NCBI GenBank assembly: GCA_023052935.1
Contig: CM041294.1
Location: forward strand, 17,180,635 to 17,244,634
Source of the DNA: Piezodorus guildinii
Taxonomy: Eukaryota > Arthropoda > Insecta > Hemiptera > Pentatomidae
Direction: 5' to 3'
DNA length: 64,000 nucleotides
In this document: positions 12,946 through 25,374 of the stretch, piece after piece
Numbering within the stretch: position 1 is the stretch's first letter
Layout: each line of letters opens with the position of its first letter
Made by a program: the position numbers and the translations under genes
The notes under the pieces: model-generated
Seen by the model: the letters and a program-made list of their open reading frames with translations, nothing else
Told to the model about the DNA's origin: nothing
The model's database searches: none

Positions 12946-13189
12946 ATTAAATTTCATTTTAATACGATTCACCGATCTGTAGAATTTGAGGGATTCGTTT
13001 TTTTCTTTTTGGATTTTCAATGTCCTTAATTTGCCATTAGGTATTGATATAGAAAAATAAATGATTTGATTTGTAGGTTTGAATCGGAATACTCCAAAAA
13101 CAGCAATAATTTGCACTTCTGGCTAGCTGATTGTCTGGATGTTTTCCGGTATATATAGAGGTTTTAAGATGGTCTATGTTTATTTATTT

Positions 13190-13980
13190 CGAAAGCTGGC
13201 AATCTTGAGTGCCTATAAACAGCTTTATACTATCTCTGAGTCCTTTCTAACTAACGATTGTCGAGCCATACGGGCTCGCAAAAATACACTAGGACCAAAA
13301 AACTCACAAGTGAGGTGCCACATGGTGCAGTCCTTTTTTTAATTGACACAGAAGACAAAGTGGTCCATATATATCTAAAATCAACTATCAACTATAACAG
13401 CCTATGCAGATGATACATCCTACTACCTGAGTTTTCTCATAGCACTACAGGAGGCCGAACTTGTATGCCAAGAAGTTGTGGAAAAATTACTAAGAATAAA
13501 CATCCAGGTAAACCTCCAGTAAACCTATGGCGGATTTCGTGGTGTTTGCTCTACAGAGAGGGATAATTTCCAAACTGCCGCAGAAGTTTCGAGCAAACAT
13601 TTCACTAGCGCCATCGAAGTCAGTATTTTACTTAGGAATCAGACCAATAAAAAGGTCAGAGCTGTTAGGAAGAGGTGCTACCAGTTTTGCCAATGGATAT
13701 TATCCTGAGTCTATCATTACTTAAGATCAAAATTGACGAGAGTATCTTACACAACCCGAACTCCCATATGGAACTCACTATTGGTGCACCTGCGAAGTTT
13801 AAAAACACTATAATGAGTAGGATGAAGTCTCATCAACTGCACGAGTTCTTCGATTTTCCACCAGTGCCGGAGTACATAAAAAGAAGACATATGAAATTTT
13901 TGGTGCTTTTAATTCGTCTACTAACCCACTTTTTTGCCATCGCCAGGGCCTGTGAGGTGGCAACAGTCTGTGCTGGCTGA
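13190..13980 (+). pseudogene. Decayed jockey-like reverse transcriptase
   Basis: A short frame at 13395-13520 encodes TAYADDTSYYLS, the catalytic YADD motif of reverse transcriptase. It is followed by a helix rich in E and L (LQEAELVCQEVVEKLL). Upstream, SESFLTNDCRAIRARKNTLG and a Q-S pair match the segment that precedes the catalytic motif in jockey elements. Downstream pieces (HMELTIGAPAKFKNTIMSRM) continue in other frames. Stops and shifts occur throughout. The YADD itself survives, but the protein does not. Confidence 0.7.
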
Positions 13981-14214
13981 CGTAATTATTATATGAAAAC
14001 AACCATGAGGTAAATCCAAAATACGGTGAGTCCAAGCATCTAAAAATAATCTGCTGTGAAACAACAAAAGTAAAGAAAGATAGCAAGCAATAACTTTCTC
14101 TTAGTATCAAAATATCTTTATAAACTTTCATGAATAGAGATGGGGTTTCGATAAAAATTAAGAAGAAAGAACATTATTTATAAATGTAAAATATAGTTTG
14201 ATCTTTTTTTTTTT

Positions 14215-14640
14215 CATGGGCTTAAACCACTTGTGTCATTTTCGCCTGAAATCACGGATTTATATATTATAGTTTATTGTATAAGTTTGTCTGTCGTAGG
14301 AAGTCAAAAAGTTTTGCAGTTGTCTGTATGTTGTCTTGTAAAACGGTTGGTTCAATTGCAATATGAGCTCTTTGAGTATCATTAGCCCTACACTCTGTCA
14401 AAATGTGTTTAACAGTAACCGGCAACCTGCATGTTGGGCAGTCAGTAGGAGGTTTCCGTGCCATGAGATGTCCGTGAGTTAGTCGGGTGTGTCCAATGCG
14501 CAGGCGCGCCAGGATGACCTCTCCCTTCCGCTTTTGTGTAGGGAGAATGCCAATGTGAGATGACCTTTCTTATTTCCCTTAACTTGTTTTCTGTAGTGTC
14601 GTGCCAAATGTGTCCCCACTTCAACCGAATCCGATGCTTG
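14215..14640 (-). pseudogene. Non-LTR RNase H / C-terminal tail fragment
   Basis: Two overlapping minus-strand frames, joined by a frameshift near 14540, give WGHIWHDTTENKLREIRKV, a region equivalent to RLRIGHTRLTHGHLM, and MARKPPTDCPTCRLPVTVKH with a Cys-x2-Cys...His...Cys cluster (ILTECRA), then FDFLRQTNLYNKL. It is the same C-terminal region as at 6.9-7.3 kb. A shorter copy of the last part lies at 23.7 kb. It is a truncated remnant. Confidence 0.8.
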
Positions 14641-15734
14641 ATGACAGAAACATAGTCACAAAAGCTTGATTTTTACAGCCAAAAGTTTGATCTTTAAAAG
14701 TACTCACGTTGTTCACTTTTTACAATATTTTTTATATTGGCATAAAAAAAAGAAAAGGATAAACTTCTTCAAATTATTTTATTTTCTGATGGTACAATAA
14801 GTTTACATTAATTTTTCTAATTTCTAATAGTATATACATTGACATATAAAGAAAGGTATTACATGACTTTTTCAAGTTAAATAAATAATAATTGCAGAAA
14901 AATATATATATTTAGGTTATCTAATAATATAAAATAAATAATCTTAGGAAACCTATTAGTAACAAATAATTTTTATATAGTACACTTTTATTTACAAGTT
15001 AAAATTATTTCGTAGAAAACAACCTTACTTATGACAGAGTTTTTCATTTAATTAAGATCGACAATTCTTTTTTTTTTTTTTTTTAATTTTTACTTTCTAT
15101 ATATATATATATTTTTTTTGGTATTTTTAATGTGTGTTTTTTTTTTTAAATATTCGTTAAGAGATATGAGATGAATATAACTCTCGTATTAAAATGCCCG
15201 AAAGTAAACGGGCAGCATGATCTGCAGCTCATACGAGCCAAAAACATTTCAGATTATAACAACTATATGTCATTTTTTTTTTTTGATTTTTTAAATATTT
15301 TTATTTACGTTCGATAGTTTTAACACCTTTATACACAACAATTGAACTAATTTCACCCTAGTCCAATTTACACAGGTCGCCCGACGTCTCATAAGGGATT
15401 GTCCTGAGGAACAGTCTTAGATGGGTTGAGGCGAGGTTGGGATTTGGGTTGGGTTTATGTGGAAGGGTTTTCACCTGTCTACTCTTCTACGTCTCTTTAA
15501 TTATTATGACACCCTTTATTTACTAGATTTCAACAATTTATTATTAAAAATTTACAAAAAATAAAATCGAGTTGTTTAATTATAGCCTCTGAAAATTGAA
15601 ATAACAACGAGTTATAGATAGATTATGTAGTAACAAGTAATATCAACAATTCTAGAAATAAATTTTATTTTGTTAGTGAAAAAAATTATGTCATCTTATT
15701 TAATTTTTGTTTTCTCTAATATCTAATAATATAT

Positions 15735-15812
15735 TGCGTGAATGTGATCTCATATCAATATTACTAATGTTCATTTAGAAACAGATTGCAATATATCTCA
15801 ATAAATAAATAT
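15735..15812 (+). mobile_element. Isolated retrotransposon 3' tail
   Basis: GTGAATGTGATCTCATATCA through ATATCTCAATAAATAAA matches the last ~80 bp of the jockey-like 3' UTR at 10645-10722. Only the tail is present, as expected of extreme 5' truncation during target-primed insertion. Confidence 0.7.
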
Positions 15813-17799
15813 TAATATCTAATAATGTTTGTCTTTGTCTTGAATAGTTTTGCAAAATAATATACATTCAAGGTAAATCTATAAAGCCGTGTAAAAATCA
15901 TTATGTACAGCTCGTTGTTATTATTTACATAAAATGTTAATAACAGAATTAATTAAATTTTTATTTTATAATGAATGACAAACATCTAAAAAAAAAAGAA
16001 TAAAGAATTTATAGGCTAAGAAAGTTATGATCATTTGACTGGCATTATTTTAATGTTTCACACACAAATGAAGCAAATACAATAATGATAATGGAATCAG
16101 AAGGATTATGACTGATGATTAATGCACTCGTATATAAATTAATGAACAAGAGACCTAAGGTATTTGGTTCTTAATTTTAGAGAAATAGTTTGTAATTTTG
16201 ACGTAGGAATTAGTTAATTTGTGGCAAAAGTCTATTTGTAAATTAAGCTATTTTTTTTTCAGAAGACTTTTTGACGCATTCTTCGAAAAAAAAACTATAG
16301 CTCAATATGTATTAAATAAATAAATAAATAAATTGTTGTAAAGATAGCTTAACTTAAGTATATTTTTTGTCGTTTCAAACAGATTTTATTTTTAAAATAC
16401 TTATTTGATTGTTTATTTATATTTCATTAAACAATTAGTTCATTATTTCAGCTTGATAATAATAAGTGTGTTGTTGTTATCTAGGATGCAACTCGAGGAA
16501 ACCGTATAGAGTTTATCACCGAACTAAAATCAACAACACAAAATTAAAAGAAAACATTACTGAAAAACACCAGTTAACTAGTTTTCAGTATTCGAAAAAT
16601 AAAAAAAAAGATATTATTTCCTAGAACTTTCAGATCTGTTAAAAGGTATCTACGATAAAAAAAAAAAAAAATAATAAAAAAAAACCTCGGAAAAACATTT
16701 GAATGCCAGCCAGATCCGGCTTTGGTTATGAGTAAAAACTTATAAAAATTAAAAAGACGCGGTGGAGGAATAAAGCGGATTTGATAGATCTGTTTATGTT
16801 TCATTTCACCGACGAATGAACGCCATTGATGGAAGCAGTGTTGACTAGCGGGTAAGCTTCGTCGTTTCTTATCGATCGGGAAAATCCTAGGTGCACAGAT
16901 TTTCCGGGTTCCGCGTATGCATGAAATATATATATATAAGCATGACAGAACTTTTCATGATATTGGAATTTTACCTTGAGGGTTAATTTTGAAATATATT
17001 CATATGCGAGGGAAAGTTTCTTAATATACATTATTAACTTTATTATTACAACTTTATATGAACAGGTATCCGTTATTTAAAAAAGTATAAGAGTAGATTT
17101 AAGTTAAATTTTAAATTTTATACCTTTGAAAACCTGCGATGAGTTAAGTAACGATAAATCTTACTATGGATGATATATTATTTTAATTAATAGATTAACC
17201 TGTATTAACCTAGTCCAATAGATTATTAGAAGTAATTTAGTCCATTGAAATATATATATAAGTAAATTACTTACTTTTACTCCAAAATAAACGTTTAAAA
17301 AATATTGCAACTAGAAAATCGTTAAAAAAAAAATGTTATTTTAGTAATAATTAATATTTTATAATAATATTTCGGTATGTAATCGATATGTATATTTAAT
17401 GATTATTATTTATCACGAAGCACCAAATATATATATAATATATAAACTAATCTAAGATAGATAAGAGACAAAGCAAAACGGGTGAAATCCTCGAATCCTA
17501 ATTTTTTAAAGATCACAATGCTTCATTACCTTCCTATGCTCCTAAGACCACCTTGCTAGGTATTTATTTTTTATTTATAAATAATACAAGAGTGGAAGTA
17601 AAACAAAAAAATATCAATTCTTATATTCTTTGTATAGAAAAAAAATTCTAATTTATAAAAAATAACTGACGGAAAAAAAAATCAGTTATTATACCTTAAT
17701 TAAAAGTTTTCAAGTAAAGAATACCTCACCGAACAATATACTTATTCTATACAAGAGTGTAAGTAAGAAAAAAAAATCTTACACTATTATATCCATCGG

Positions 17800-17868
17800 T
17801 GTATCACATCACTATTACTACTGTTCATTATGAAACAAATTGTAAAATGTCTCAATAAATAAATATAT
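17800..17868 (+). mobile_element. Isolated retrotransposon 3' tail
   Basis: A third copy of the same tail (GTTCATTATGAAACAAATTG ... TCTCAATAAATAAA), again without any upstream element sequence. Confidence 0.65.
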
Positions 17869-18666
17869 AATAAAATAAATATATTATATCCATCATTCTA
17901 GTTACAAGTTAAAAAAAAATATGATTAAATATTTTACTAACAACTTTCATTATTTTTTTAATAAGTCATATTGTATTTTTAAGGGTCGTGTTATCAATAT
18001 ATTTCGTTTCTAGTCTTTTATTAGTCATATATATATAAAATTATACTATCAACAATATAGATTATTTTTTATTTTTAGAGCGTTTAATTGTTAATTTTGA
18101 TAACAAATATGATGTTTTACAGAATGAGGGGACTAATTCAGTTATATCTATAGTTAGCTGTCAGTTAGAAGTGAATGCGACGAACAGACAACTCCCGTCC
18201 AAACTGTATCCGTTTCTAAATTAAGTTTGCTAGGGAAGAAATTTCTATCGAGAATTGTTGGCTGCCACTTAAACACTTATAATAAAAGTATTATGTCAAA
18301 AATGAACTAGTTATAACTTTTAAAACTTCTTTTACACAATATAAATTTATATAATCCAGATATTCCATTAAAAAAATAAACTAAAAATGCATATGTAAAT
18401 CATAAAAACAGTTGGAAATAAAAAGTTAAATATAAATATTAATTATTAAAGATATTAATGTTCGCAATATCTTATCGATAAGGATAGTTATTTATGACCC
18501 GAATACGATCGAAACTTTTTACTACAACTGTATATTTATAAAATTGTTATTTGAAGACAATAGAAAAAATATTGAACAATTAATCATTGAATATATATAA
18601 TGTTTCATCTCTATTTCTGATATTGGTTTATTTGAGGGTTGCATTTATAAACTTCATGTAGCATTG

Positions 18667-18670
18667 AAAC

Positions 18671-18710
<40 letters not shown>

Positions 18711-18731
18711 GGAGAGAAAGAGAGAGAGAGA
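18667..18731. repeat. Compound TA / GA microsatellite
   Basis: (TA)n followed directly by (GA)n. Confidence 0.9.
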
Positions 18732-19429
18732 TTAATATTGTTATTGGCACAAGAGCTGTGCATGGGGAAAGATGACCCTGACACAAGGTTTTGGATTATT
18801 CATTTTAATGACAGTGTCCCGAGAGGCCTGGACTCTGCAAGAGTTGTGAAGCCATTCATGATGACGATAATAATACACACATACCGCCAACTTGTTTTCA
18901 TTTACTAATATAAGTTTTAGTATAAATTAAATTACTAAATAACGAGATCGTGTTGGTTTTACAAATTTTTACAATTAGATAAGTAAAAAATAGATGAGGA
19001 AAAATTCTTTAATGTAAAATTTTAAATTGTTATTCATATTTTTAATCTATAATATGAAAAATTAGGCTGAAGAAATTCTGTACTTTTGCATTTCATTACT
19101 ATTAATATTAAAAAAAAAAAAATGTTCACATAGTATGTTAAACGTCAAAAATAATTTTATAATTTTTTGTTAATATCTCAGAATAAAAATACAAAATTGT
19201 TCGAGGATATTTGAAGAAAGAAAAATCATATAGATATAATACACCATAGGGAATTCAACTATAAACATGTTTTTCCCCTTTCATTAAATTTGCTTGAAAA
19301 ATACATCCTTCGGTCTGACCTATTTAGAAAAAAAAAGAAGTATCTTACCTAATAAATAGTAATCGGAGTTTTAATGAGTGATTTTTTTTTTTTTTTTTTA
19401 AATTTGTTAGTGGATAAGTACAAATAATA

Positions 19430-19694
19430 ATGAACTAACTAATGGGCGTTTAAAGAGTCAATATAGGGACGCAGACGAGGAAACAGGAGAGGATAGGTGA
19501 AGGGAGAGAAGAAGGGATGAGATAAAAACAACAGATGATCCCGTGTTGAGCAAAGTTTCGCCGATCGCCGCCTCTCGAGATGCCGCCGCCTACCTCGGAA
19601 CGGGCGACCTCCAGAGGTCACAGTCGAACCTCTGGATCGCGCGGAGGGCGAAGGAGTGGTGTCAGACGGTAGTCTCGAGGGCGACCACACTGTG
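19430..19694 (-). other. Probable 3' UTR of the CUB/LDLa gene
   Basis: GC-rich sequence continues directly after the stop codon at 19697-19695 and drops to AT-rich at about 19440, as expected of a transcribed 3' end. An overlapping frame is open through this stretch and is Ser/Pro/Arg-rich, so a shifted or alternative tail cannot be excluded. No AATAAA is seen near the end. Confidence 0.4.
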
Positions 19695-19971
19695 TCAACA
19701 GAGGGAATCCTTCCCATCCATGTAGAGGTCCCCCTGGGGGTAGCGCGGCGAACGCTTCCTCTTCCGGCGGACCTGGCGGCACTTGAAGCAGGCCGTAGTA
19801 GCAATAAGGAGGCTGAGGACGACGAGTGCCCCGCCTCCGATCATCACGTAGAGGACCGGGACGCCGAACTGGAAGGCGCAGTTTGTCTCTTCTTCGTCGA
19901 ATCCAGAGGGGCAGTGTCTTGAGCCGTCGCACCACAGAGCCGAGTTGATGCAAGCGTTAAGCTCGGGGCAT
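19695..19971 (-). CDS. CUB/LDLa membrane protein, last coding exon (LDLa, TM, tail)
   Basis: A TGTTTGCAG acceptor precedes the exon. The codon is split 2+1 with the exon ending at 26456. The 91 residues complete an LDL-receptor class A module: cysteines in RC, AC, WC, HC and NC, with the calcium-site pattern WCDGSRHCPSGFDEEE. The first of the six cysteines sits in the preceding exon. A ~24-residue hydrophobic helix follows (FGVPVLYVMIGGGALVVLSL onward), then a basic stop-transfer segment (CFKCRQVRRKRKR) and a short cytoplasmic tail ending MDGKDSLC. The topology is type I. LDLa next to the membrane after CUB domains is the layout of LEV-10/Neto-type receptor-auxiliary proteins; the function here is inferred only from that. 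The final residues SLC weakly resemble a PDZ ligand. Confidence 0.9.
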
Positions 19972-20039
19972 CTGCAAACAGAAGAAAATATCTCTTATTA
20001 TTACCTAATCCACTCATGATTATACAAAAGACAATTTTA

Positions 20040-20772
20040 TTAGGTTGTTTTCACATGAAATGTCCATTTTTATAGTTTCTGAAATACATAAAGGATTTCG
20101 CTGTTTTCTTCCGATATTTACATATTTAAAGTAAACAGTTACTAATCCTCTACCTTTGTATTAAAACATTAGCTTCCCAATTAATTACCCACGTTTTAGT
20201 ATACCTCCAAATATGAACATGGAAATACGCGATTTTCGATTAATATTTTTGTACGAGTTTAAACTCGGCTATTCAGCAGCTGAGGCCGCTAGAAATATTT
20301 GCAAGGTTGTTTGGGGAAGGGAGTGTTAATGAACGGATCATTCGCCGTTGGTTAGCTAAGTTTTCAGCTGGGGACATCGACTTGGAAAACTTGCCCCGAA
20401 GGAAGACCTCCGTCCGTAATAGACAACGATGTCCTCAAAAATACAGTAGAAGGAAACCCCTACCAAACAGTTAAAGGTCTCTCAGCACAAATAAATGCAT
20501 CTACCGTTTCCAGACATTTAAAGTGAAATTGGGAAGAAAAAAGCTCGATACATCGGTACCTCTTGATCTCACTGAGCGGCAGCAAGACCCCATGTTTCAA
20601 AACATACCGTGCAAAAATTGAAAGAACTGGGCTACGAAGTTCTTCCGCACCCACCATATTCTCCCGACTTGTAGAAGAAGGTAAATACTTCGAATAAAAT
20701 TATCTTGTTTTCGTATCGTATTTTTAATAAAAATCCTTTACCTTGAAAACGGACATTTCATGTGACACAACG
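20040..20772 (+). mobile_element. Mariner-like transposon, internally deleted (copy A)
   Basis: Ends are inverted: TCACATGAAATGTCCATTTT at the left and its counterpart (GTGTCACATGAAATGTCCG on the minus strand) at the right. Inside, FEFKL-type helix-turn-helix text (FKLGYSAAEAARNICK), an IIRRWLAKFSAGDIDLENLP block and RKTSVRNRQRCPQ match mariner transposase N-termini. Frame breaks are present and the catalytic middle is missing. The remnant is ~730 bp against ~1.3 kb for an intact mariner. It lies in the last intron of the host gene. A sister copy is at 44.25-45.16 kb. Confidence 0.85.
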
Positions 20773-21354
20773 CAATATATTTAAATTGACAATTAAGGCT
20801 TTGATTTTCAAAAGGTAATTAATGACATTATTTTAATAATTGATTTTTACATATTTGTATTCTAATCGTTTAGTTTTATCTAAATCCGTCATTAGATTTT
20901 ATCTAAAAAAAACACATAAAAATCCTTTAAAAACTATTTGAATATTTGAAAATAGCAGTTCATTCAAAAAGTACTAAATCCACATTTAATTTCGTTCCAA
21001 ACGTACTAAATCTTTTGTAAACAGATATAAGCTTTCCTTTTATTTCCCTTCAAAAGTTACATATTTACTATTATGAAAGCATAAGCATCTTACTCTGTAA
21101 TACATCACTATTTTACCATTTTGACACAGGTTTGATCTGTTTATATTTGACTTCTCTACAGCCTCAATATGGAGGTCCTTATACAATACAGCATAGACAG
21201 AACAGTTTGACAAATACTGCTTAAATTGGAAATTAAAAATCAGCCCTAACAAACATATTTTTTTTTCAAATTGTCGTCAACATATTTACTATTGCATTGT
21301 AATGAACTCAGTTCTCAATTCTTAGTCTAAAACCGTATTTAACGGCTTGCTTAA

Positions 21355-21960
21355 CTTTAGAGAAATCTCTCTCCTTCACAGAATACACCTGAAGAAAGAT
21401 AGACGAAGAAAAAAAAAATTTTTAAATCTGTAATTCGTCCTCAAATCACTTCCCTACGCGAACTATCATATAGCTTCATAAAAAAGAAAAACTCCTTAAT
21501 ACAAGAGTCTTTAACAGCAAATCTTCCCTTAAACTTTACACCCGCAAAATAGCTAAACACGTGCTGTTAAGTTAACATTGTTAATTTTATTTAAGTTTGT
21601 TAAACTCACCATGGTACGTTAGCAACACTACTTTACATACAGACCTTCAGATGCCAACAGTCAACGAACAGATTCGGACCCTCTACAAAGGTTTTCGAGA
21701 CAACTTACACTGACATACCAACTCACAAATGCAAATACATCTAGTAACATGCCCTGTAACACTTCCTAAAAAGAAGTTGGATGAGTGACCTCCTAACATA
21801 ATAAATGCCAATTAAGAAACACACCTGGTGGAGGTGTCACTGTGCATCCTCTCATCATCATACCTATCACGCCACAACTTCAACTTTATTAAACTATCCC
21901 ATTCACTGGTTGTCAACCACATGATAGGTGTGATTATAAATATATAAAGATAAAAAAAAG
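21355..21960 (+). mobile_element. Non-LTR C-terminal and 3' UTR fragment (second family)
   Basis: The 3' part (from about 21720) shares AAGAAGTTGGATGAGTGACC, a TGGTTGTCAACCA word and the A-rich end with the 8.9, 47.8 and 50.9 kb copies. Upstream, a broken plus-strand frame (SVIRPQITSLRELSYSFIKK) may be the end of its ORF2, but that is weak. It lies inside the host intron. Confidence 0.45.
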
Positions 21961-21989
21961 TTTTTAAATTTTTATTTTGTTTGTCCACA

Positions 21990-21992
<3 letters not shown>

Positions 21993-22040
<48 letters not shown>
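21993..22040. repeat. TA microsatellite
   Basis: Pure (TA)n followed by a T run. Confidence 0.9.
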
Positions 22041-22047
<7 letters not shown>

Positions 22048-22640
22048 TTTTAAATATTTATTATACATATATTCCTACAAATTAAAAACAAATATATGCT
22101 AAAGAACAAATCTTATTTCAAAAGCTGACTGTTTTTGATACGAGGATGCAAAGATCATCGATAATCATAAGTTCAATTATTTTTCTATTTTTCATTTTAT
22201 CTACTTATTGCCCAAGATAGTGGAAGATTGTATTAGTTCTCAATAAAGCAATATTAAAAAATGTTTTCATTTCATTAAAGTTTTATTACTATCATCTTAT
22301 TATTATCCTTCAGAATTGCTCCAATAAATCTGTTTATCCGGTATAGCGAAACATCAATGACTGACTGTAATGAAGTATGGTATGCCGAACACACGTGCTA
22401 TGACATCGGGTATGTAAACAATGCGTCACACCATCCGTTATGCAGTCACAACAATTTGTTTATGACCATAACCAATTGGATTGTATTTGGGGTATGTGAT
22501 ATAGGATTTACCCCTGTGATGGCTGATAGAAAAGTTGGAAGGGTAGTGCTAGTGTGTATTTCAAGATCTTGTATTTTCAACGTCATTCATCCCAACAATT
22601 TCAGTATTGTGATTTATTACTTCAATTTAAACAATCATCA
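22041..22640. other. Intronic stretch, one unexplained small frame
   Basis: Contains a 96-codon plus-strand frame at 22357-22647 with no recognised motif. Nothing supports it as a gene; it lies antisense in a host intron. Confidence 0.3.
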
Positions 22641-22651
22641 AACATGACTTT

Positions 22652-23555
22652 TTACTTTCACTTAATAATATATACTATATATATTTTTTTTTAATTATAT
22701 TTTATTGAAATTTACAACTGTATACTACAATACATCAAGTAAATATGCTGATAAAGAATATGTACATGGAAAACGTGAAGAGAAACTGCCCATTGGCAGC
22801 ACTCTAGTAATCAATCTAAACAAGAAGGTCTCGAGGCCATCTTCTCTTCAGACGCCTCGGTGGATTATCAGGGATTGTAGAGGAACCCAAGATTGAAACT
22901 AGTGGATTAGAGTGGGAATGGAGTTTGTCATCGAAGGAATGATACCTGGTACGGGCCAAATCGGCTACATACGGAACTTGGAGGTCTTTATGAATGATTT
23001 TGTTTGTGACAAAGTAAGGAGCGTTGAGGATTTTACGAAGGATTTTGGATTGTAAGGATTGGATACGGGAAGAATTGGATGGTTTAGTAGAGCCCCATAG
23101 CTCAACTCCGTAGGTCCAGATAGGCCTTATGATTGTCATGTAAATGAGTCTTTTGTAGTTAAGTGAAAGGTTAGAGCGTCTGTCTAGTAAGTGTTGGAGT
23201 AGCCGAAAACGTCGAGCAGTTTCTTGTATTTTCAGTCTTGTATGCGGATTCCATGTAAGTCGTTTGTCAAGCAGGAGTCCTAAATAGCGGATCTGTTCAA
23301 CCGTGGACAAGCGGAATATCATTAAAGGACACTGTAGACAGGATGTCATAGGTTTTCGACGAAGGGTGAAGGTAATTTGATGGGATTTATTGGAATTGAT
23401 TTTAATTCTCCAATTCTGACACCATACCTCAAGGTCTCTGATATGGGATTGGAGAGTTTGATACTATATATATATATAATACTTGTATATATTTATATAG
23501 AAAAAGATCAAGTATTCAAATACCAGTTTTCAACGGAAATGCACGTTTTATTTCT
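22652..23555 (+). mobile_element. Helentron-like head split by a retrotransposon
   Basis: TTTTTACTTTCACTTA with a TATA-rich palindrome-like stretch at 22647-22685, then CCAGTTTTCAACGGAAATG and CACGTTTTA at about 23524-23552, are consecutive parts of the dispersed element. Between them sits the minus-strand jockey-like copy. The break falls in the TA-rich palindrome, and TA repeats flank both sides. Confidence 0.65.
22682..23466 (-). pseudogene. Jockey-like ORF2 C-terminal fragment, nested insertion
   Basis: A 5'-truncated minus-strand copy. It begins with QTLQSHIRDLEVWCQNWRIK at 23460, has one frameshift near 23350, then an open block of 177 codons with IRYLGLLLDKRLTWNPHTR, RRFRLLQHLLDRRSNL, TYGVELWGSTKPSN, SLQSKILRKILNAPYFV and the final PPRRLKRRWPRDLLV. 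A 3' UTR and a tail (T run on the plus strand at about 22684) follow. This is the best-preserved member of the family here. It lacks the reverse transcriptase core and cannot move by itself. Confidence 0.88.
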
Positions 23556-23694
23556 TTAATAAAAACGTATTATGTATCCATTGAAACTATATCTGTAGTA
23601 CAGTTTGTTACCAATATTATCATTTTTTGCAGTATGTTCTCTAATATATGTTTAATTTTTTCACATTATTCAGCTAATTTTTTTTTTTTTCTCG

Positions 23695-23860
23695 TAGGCG
23701 TCATTTTCGCCTTAAATCACTATAATAAACGGATTAAATATTATAATCTATCGTACAAGTCTGTCTATCGAAGGAAGTCAAAAAGTTTTGCAGTTGTCTT
23801 GTAAAACGGTTGGTAAGTCAGTTTCAATTGCAATATGAGCTCTGTGAGTATCAAAGAAAT
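23695..23860 (-). pseudogene. Small copy of the RNase H-type retrotransposon tail
   Basis: Minus-strand words equivalent to RAHIAIET, VLQDNCKTFDFLRQTDLYDR match the end of the 14.2-14.6 kb fragment. A stretch present there is shortened here. Confidence 0.7.
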
Positions 23861-25369
23861 AATATTTATATGATACTCATATTTAAAATTAGTGAGTTTA
23901 GATAACAATAATAATTAATAATATTGATTCGATTTCGATAATTTTCTCATTAGAACGTGTTATTGGAAATTTTTTTTATAATCTAAAAAGCATGTATTAT
24001 TTAAGTTATGAATACATGCTTTTATTACTTTTTTTTTATAACTTGTTTTTCCGTTTATTCTCAGGAGTACTGATTCGACATAACTTCCTTATCTCCATAT
24101 ACATTTTCTTTCCTCATAACTTTCAATATTCCTTTCCTATTCATGATATTATCTGCGAGTTAAAGTTGCCATAACGGAGAGTAAAGAAATAAATAAATAA
24201 AAAAGGATACATAGTGATATATACTGTGATAAGTTACGGAATTTTAAAGATACTAACATTTTTTGAGCCATTTGGGGGCTGCGTCTAATAAAGAAAAATA
24301 CACTTCTGTGGTGTTGTGCGTTGGGTTGGGATAGAACTTAACAAAAGAAAAAAGAAAGACAACAGAATCTGTCAAACCGTTGAAGAGATAACACGAGACA
24401 GGCAAGCCATTGATAGAAAATACGTTATGTCGATTCTGAGCGCTCTGAAACCCTTCGTTTAAAATTGTACACATTTATTTAAAGTTTGTTTTTTAAAGTA
24501 TTAATTCTGTTTATATGACATTTTTTGTTAAGAATGTAATTACCTCTATATGATTTTAAGTCCATAATTAATAATTAATTACTACTTAAGTAAAATAAAA
24601 ATGAAAATCGTTTCATGATAAGTTTATTTCCTATTTTTTTTAGGAATATACTGTATATTTCTTTAAAATTAACGATTATCCTACATTTTAAATATTTATG
24701 AGTAAATTTTTAATTTTTAATAGTGCTTTATTGAGAAATAATACAATCTGCCACTATCTCGGTCAATAAGTATTAGAAATAAAATAAGTCATTCATTCCA
24801 TGTTAAAATAAAACAAACAAATAATAAAATAAAATAAGTTAACCTAAATAAAAAATAAAAATAAATAAATTATAAAAAAAATAAAATAAAGTATATGAAA
24901 TAAAATAAAATAATTATAATCTTGACCACATTCATACGTATATACAATATTTACATACTGCCCCTGAGAACTCCGAACCGAACCTCTGCATCCAAAATAT
25001 GAGTAAATAGCTTCATTTTATGTGGGATATGGGTTAGAAGAGAATTAAAAGATGAGATTATAATGAGGTGGTTTGATTGGAATCTGTTAGCTTTATAACA
25101 AAACCAGCTTTGAAATTCGACAATTTGTCAAGCATAGAAATTCCACGAAATGATGCTTCACTGAGAGTCAAACCGAAGTGTAGCGCTTTCACCAGATTTT
25201 CTCGGTTGTATATTTCTGAGAATAATTATAATTTAATTTTCTGAGAACTAACAGGGGGCAGAGGACTGGAAAATAAACCTCAATATATCACTATATGTAT
25301 ATTTCTGCTGGTTAATCTTACAGTTTTCTATTATTACTTTTTTTTTTTTTTTACTTATTCCGTGACAAA
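23861..25369. other. Host intron, mostly featureless
   Basis: AT-rich intronic DNA. On the minus strand 25201-25050 a short frame (LVKALHFGLTLSEASFRGIS) precedes a (TTTTA)-rich tail down to about 24840 and could be another retrotransposon 3' end, but no family is recognised. Confidence 0.35.
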
Positions 25370-25374
25370 CTCAA

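Larger units (their letters stand above)
14641..19429. other. AT-rich stretch downstream of the host gene
   Basis: About 4.8 kb with no supported gene. It holds two short retrotransposon tails (15735-15812 and 17800-17868), a GC-richer patch at 15370-15500 that may be a retrotransposon 3' fragment on the minus strand, and a GC-richer patch at 16810-16920 of unknown origin. Many A/T homopolymers are present. It lies beyond the last coding exon. Confidence 0.5.

Noticed and set aside
22357..22647. A 96-codon intronic plus-strand frame as a gene.
   Set aside because: No motif, no homology recognised, no promoter or splice evidence.
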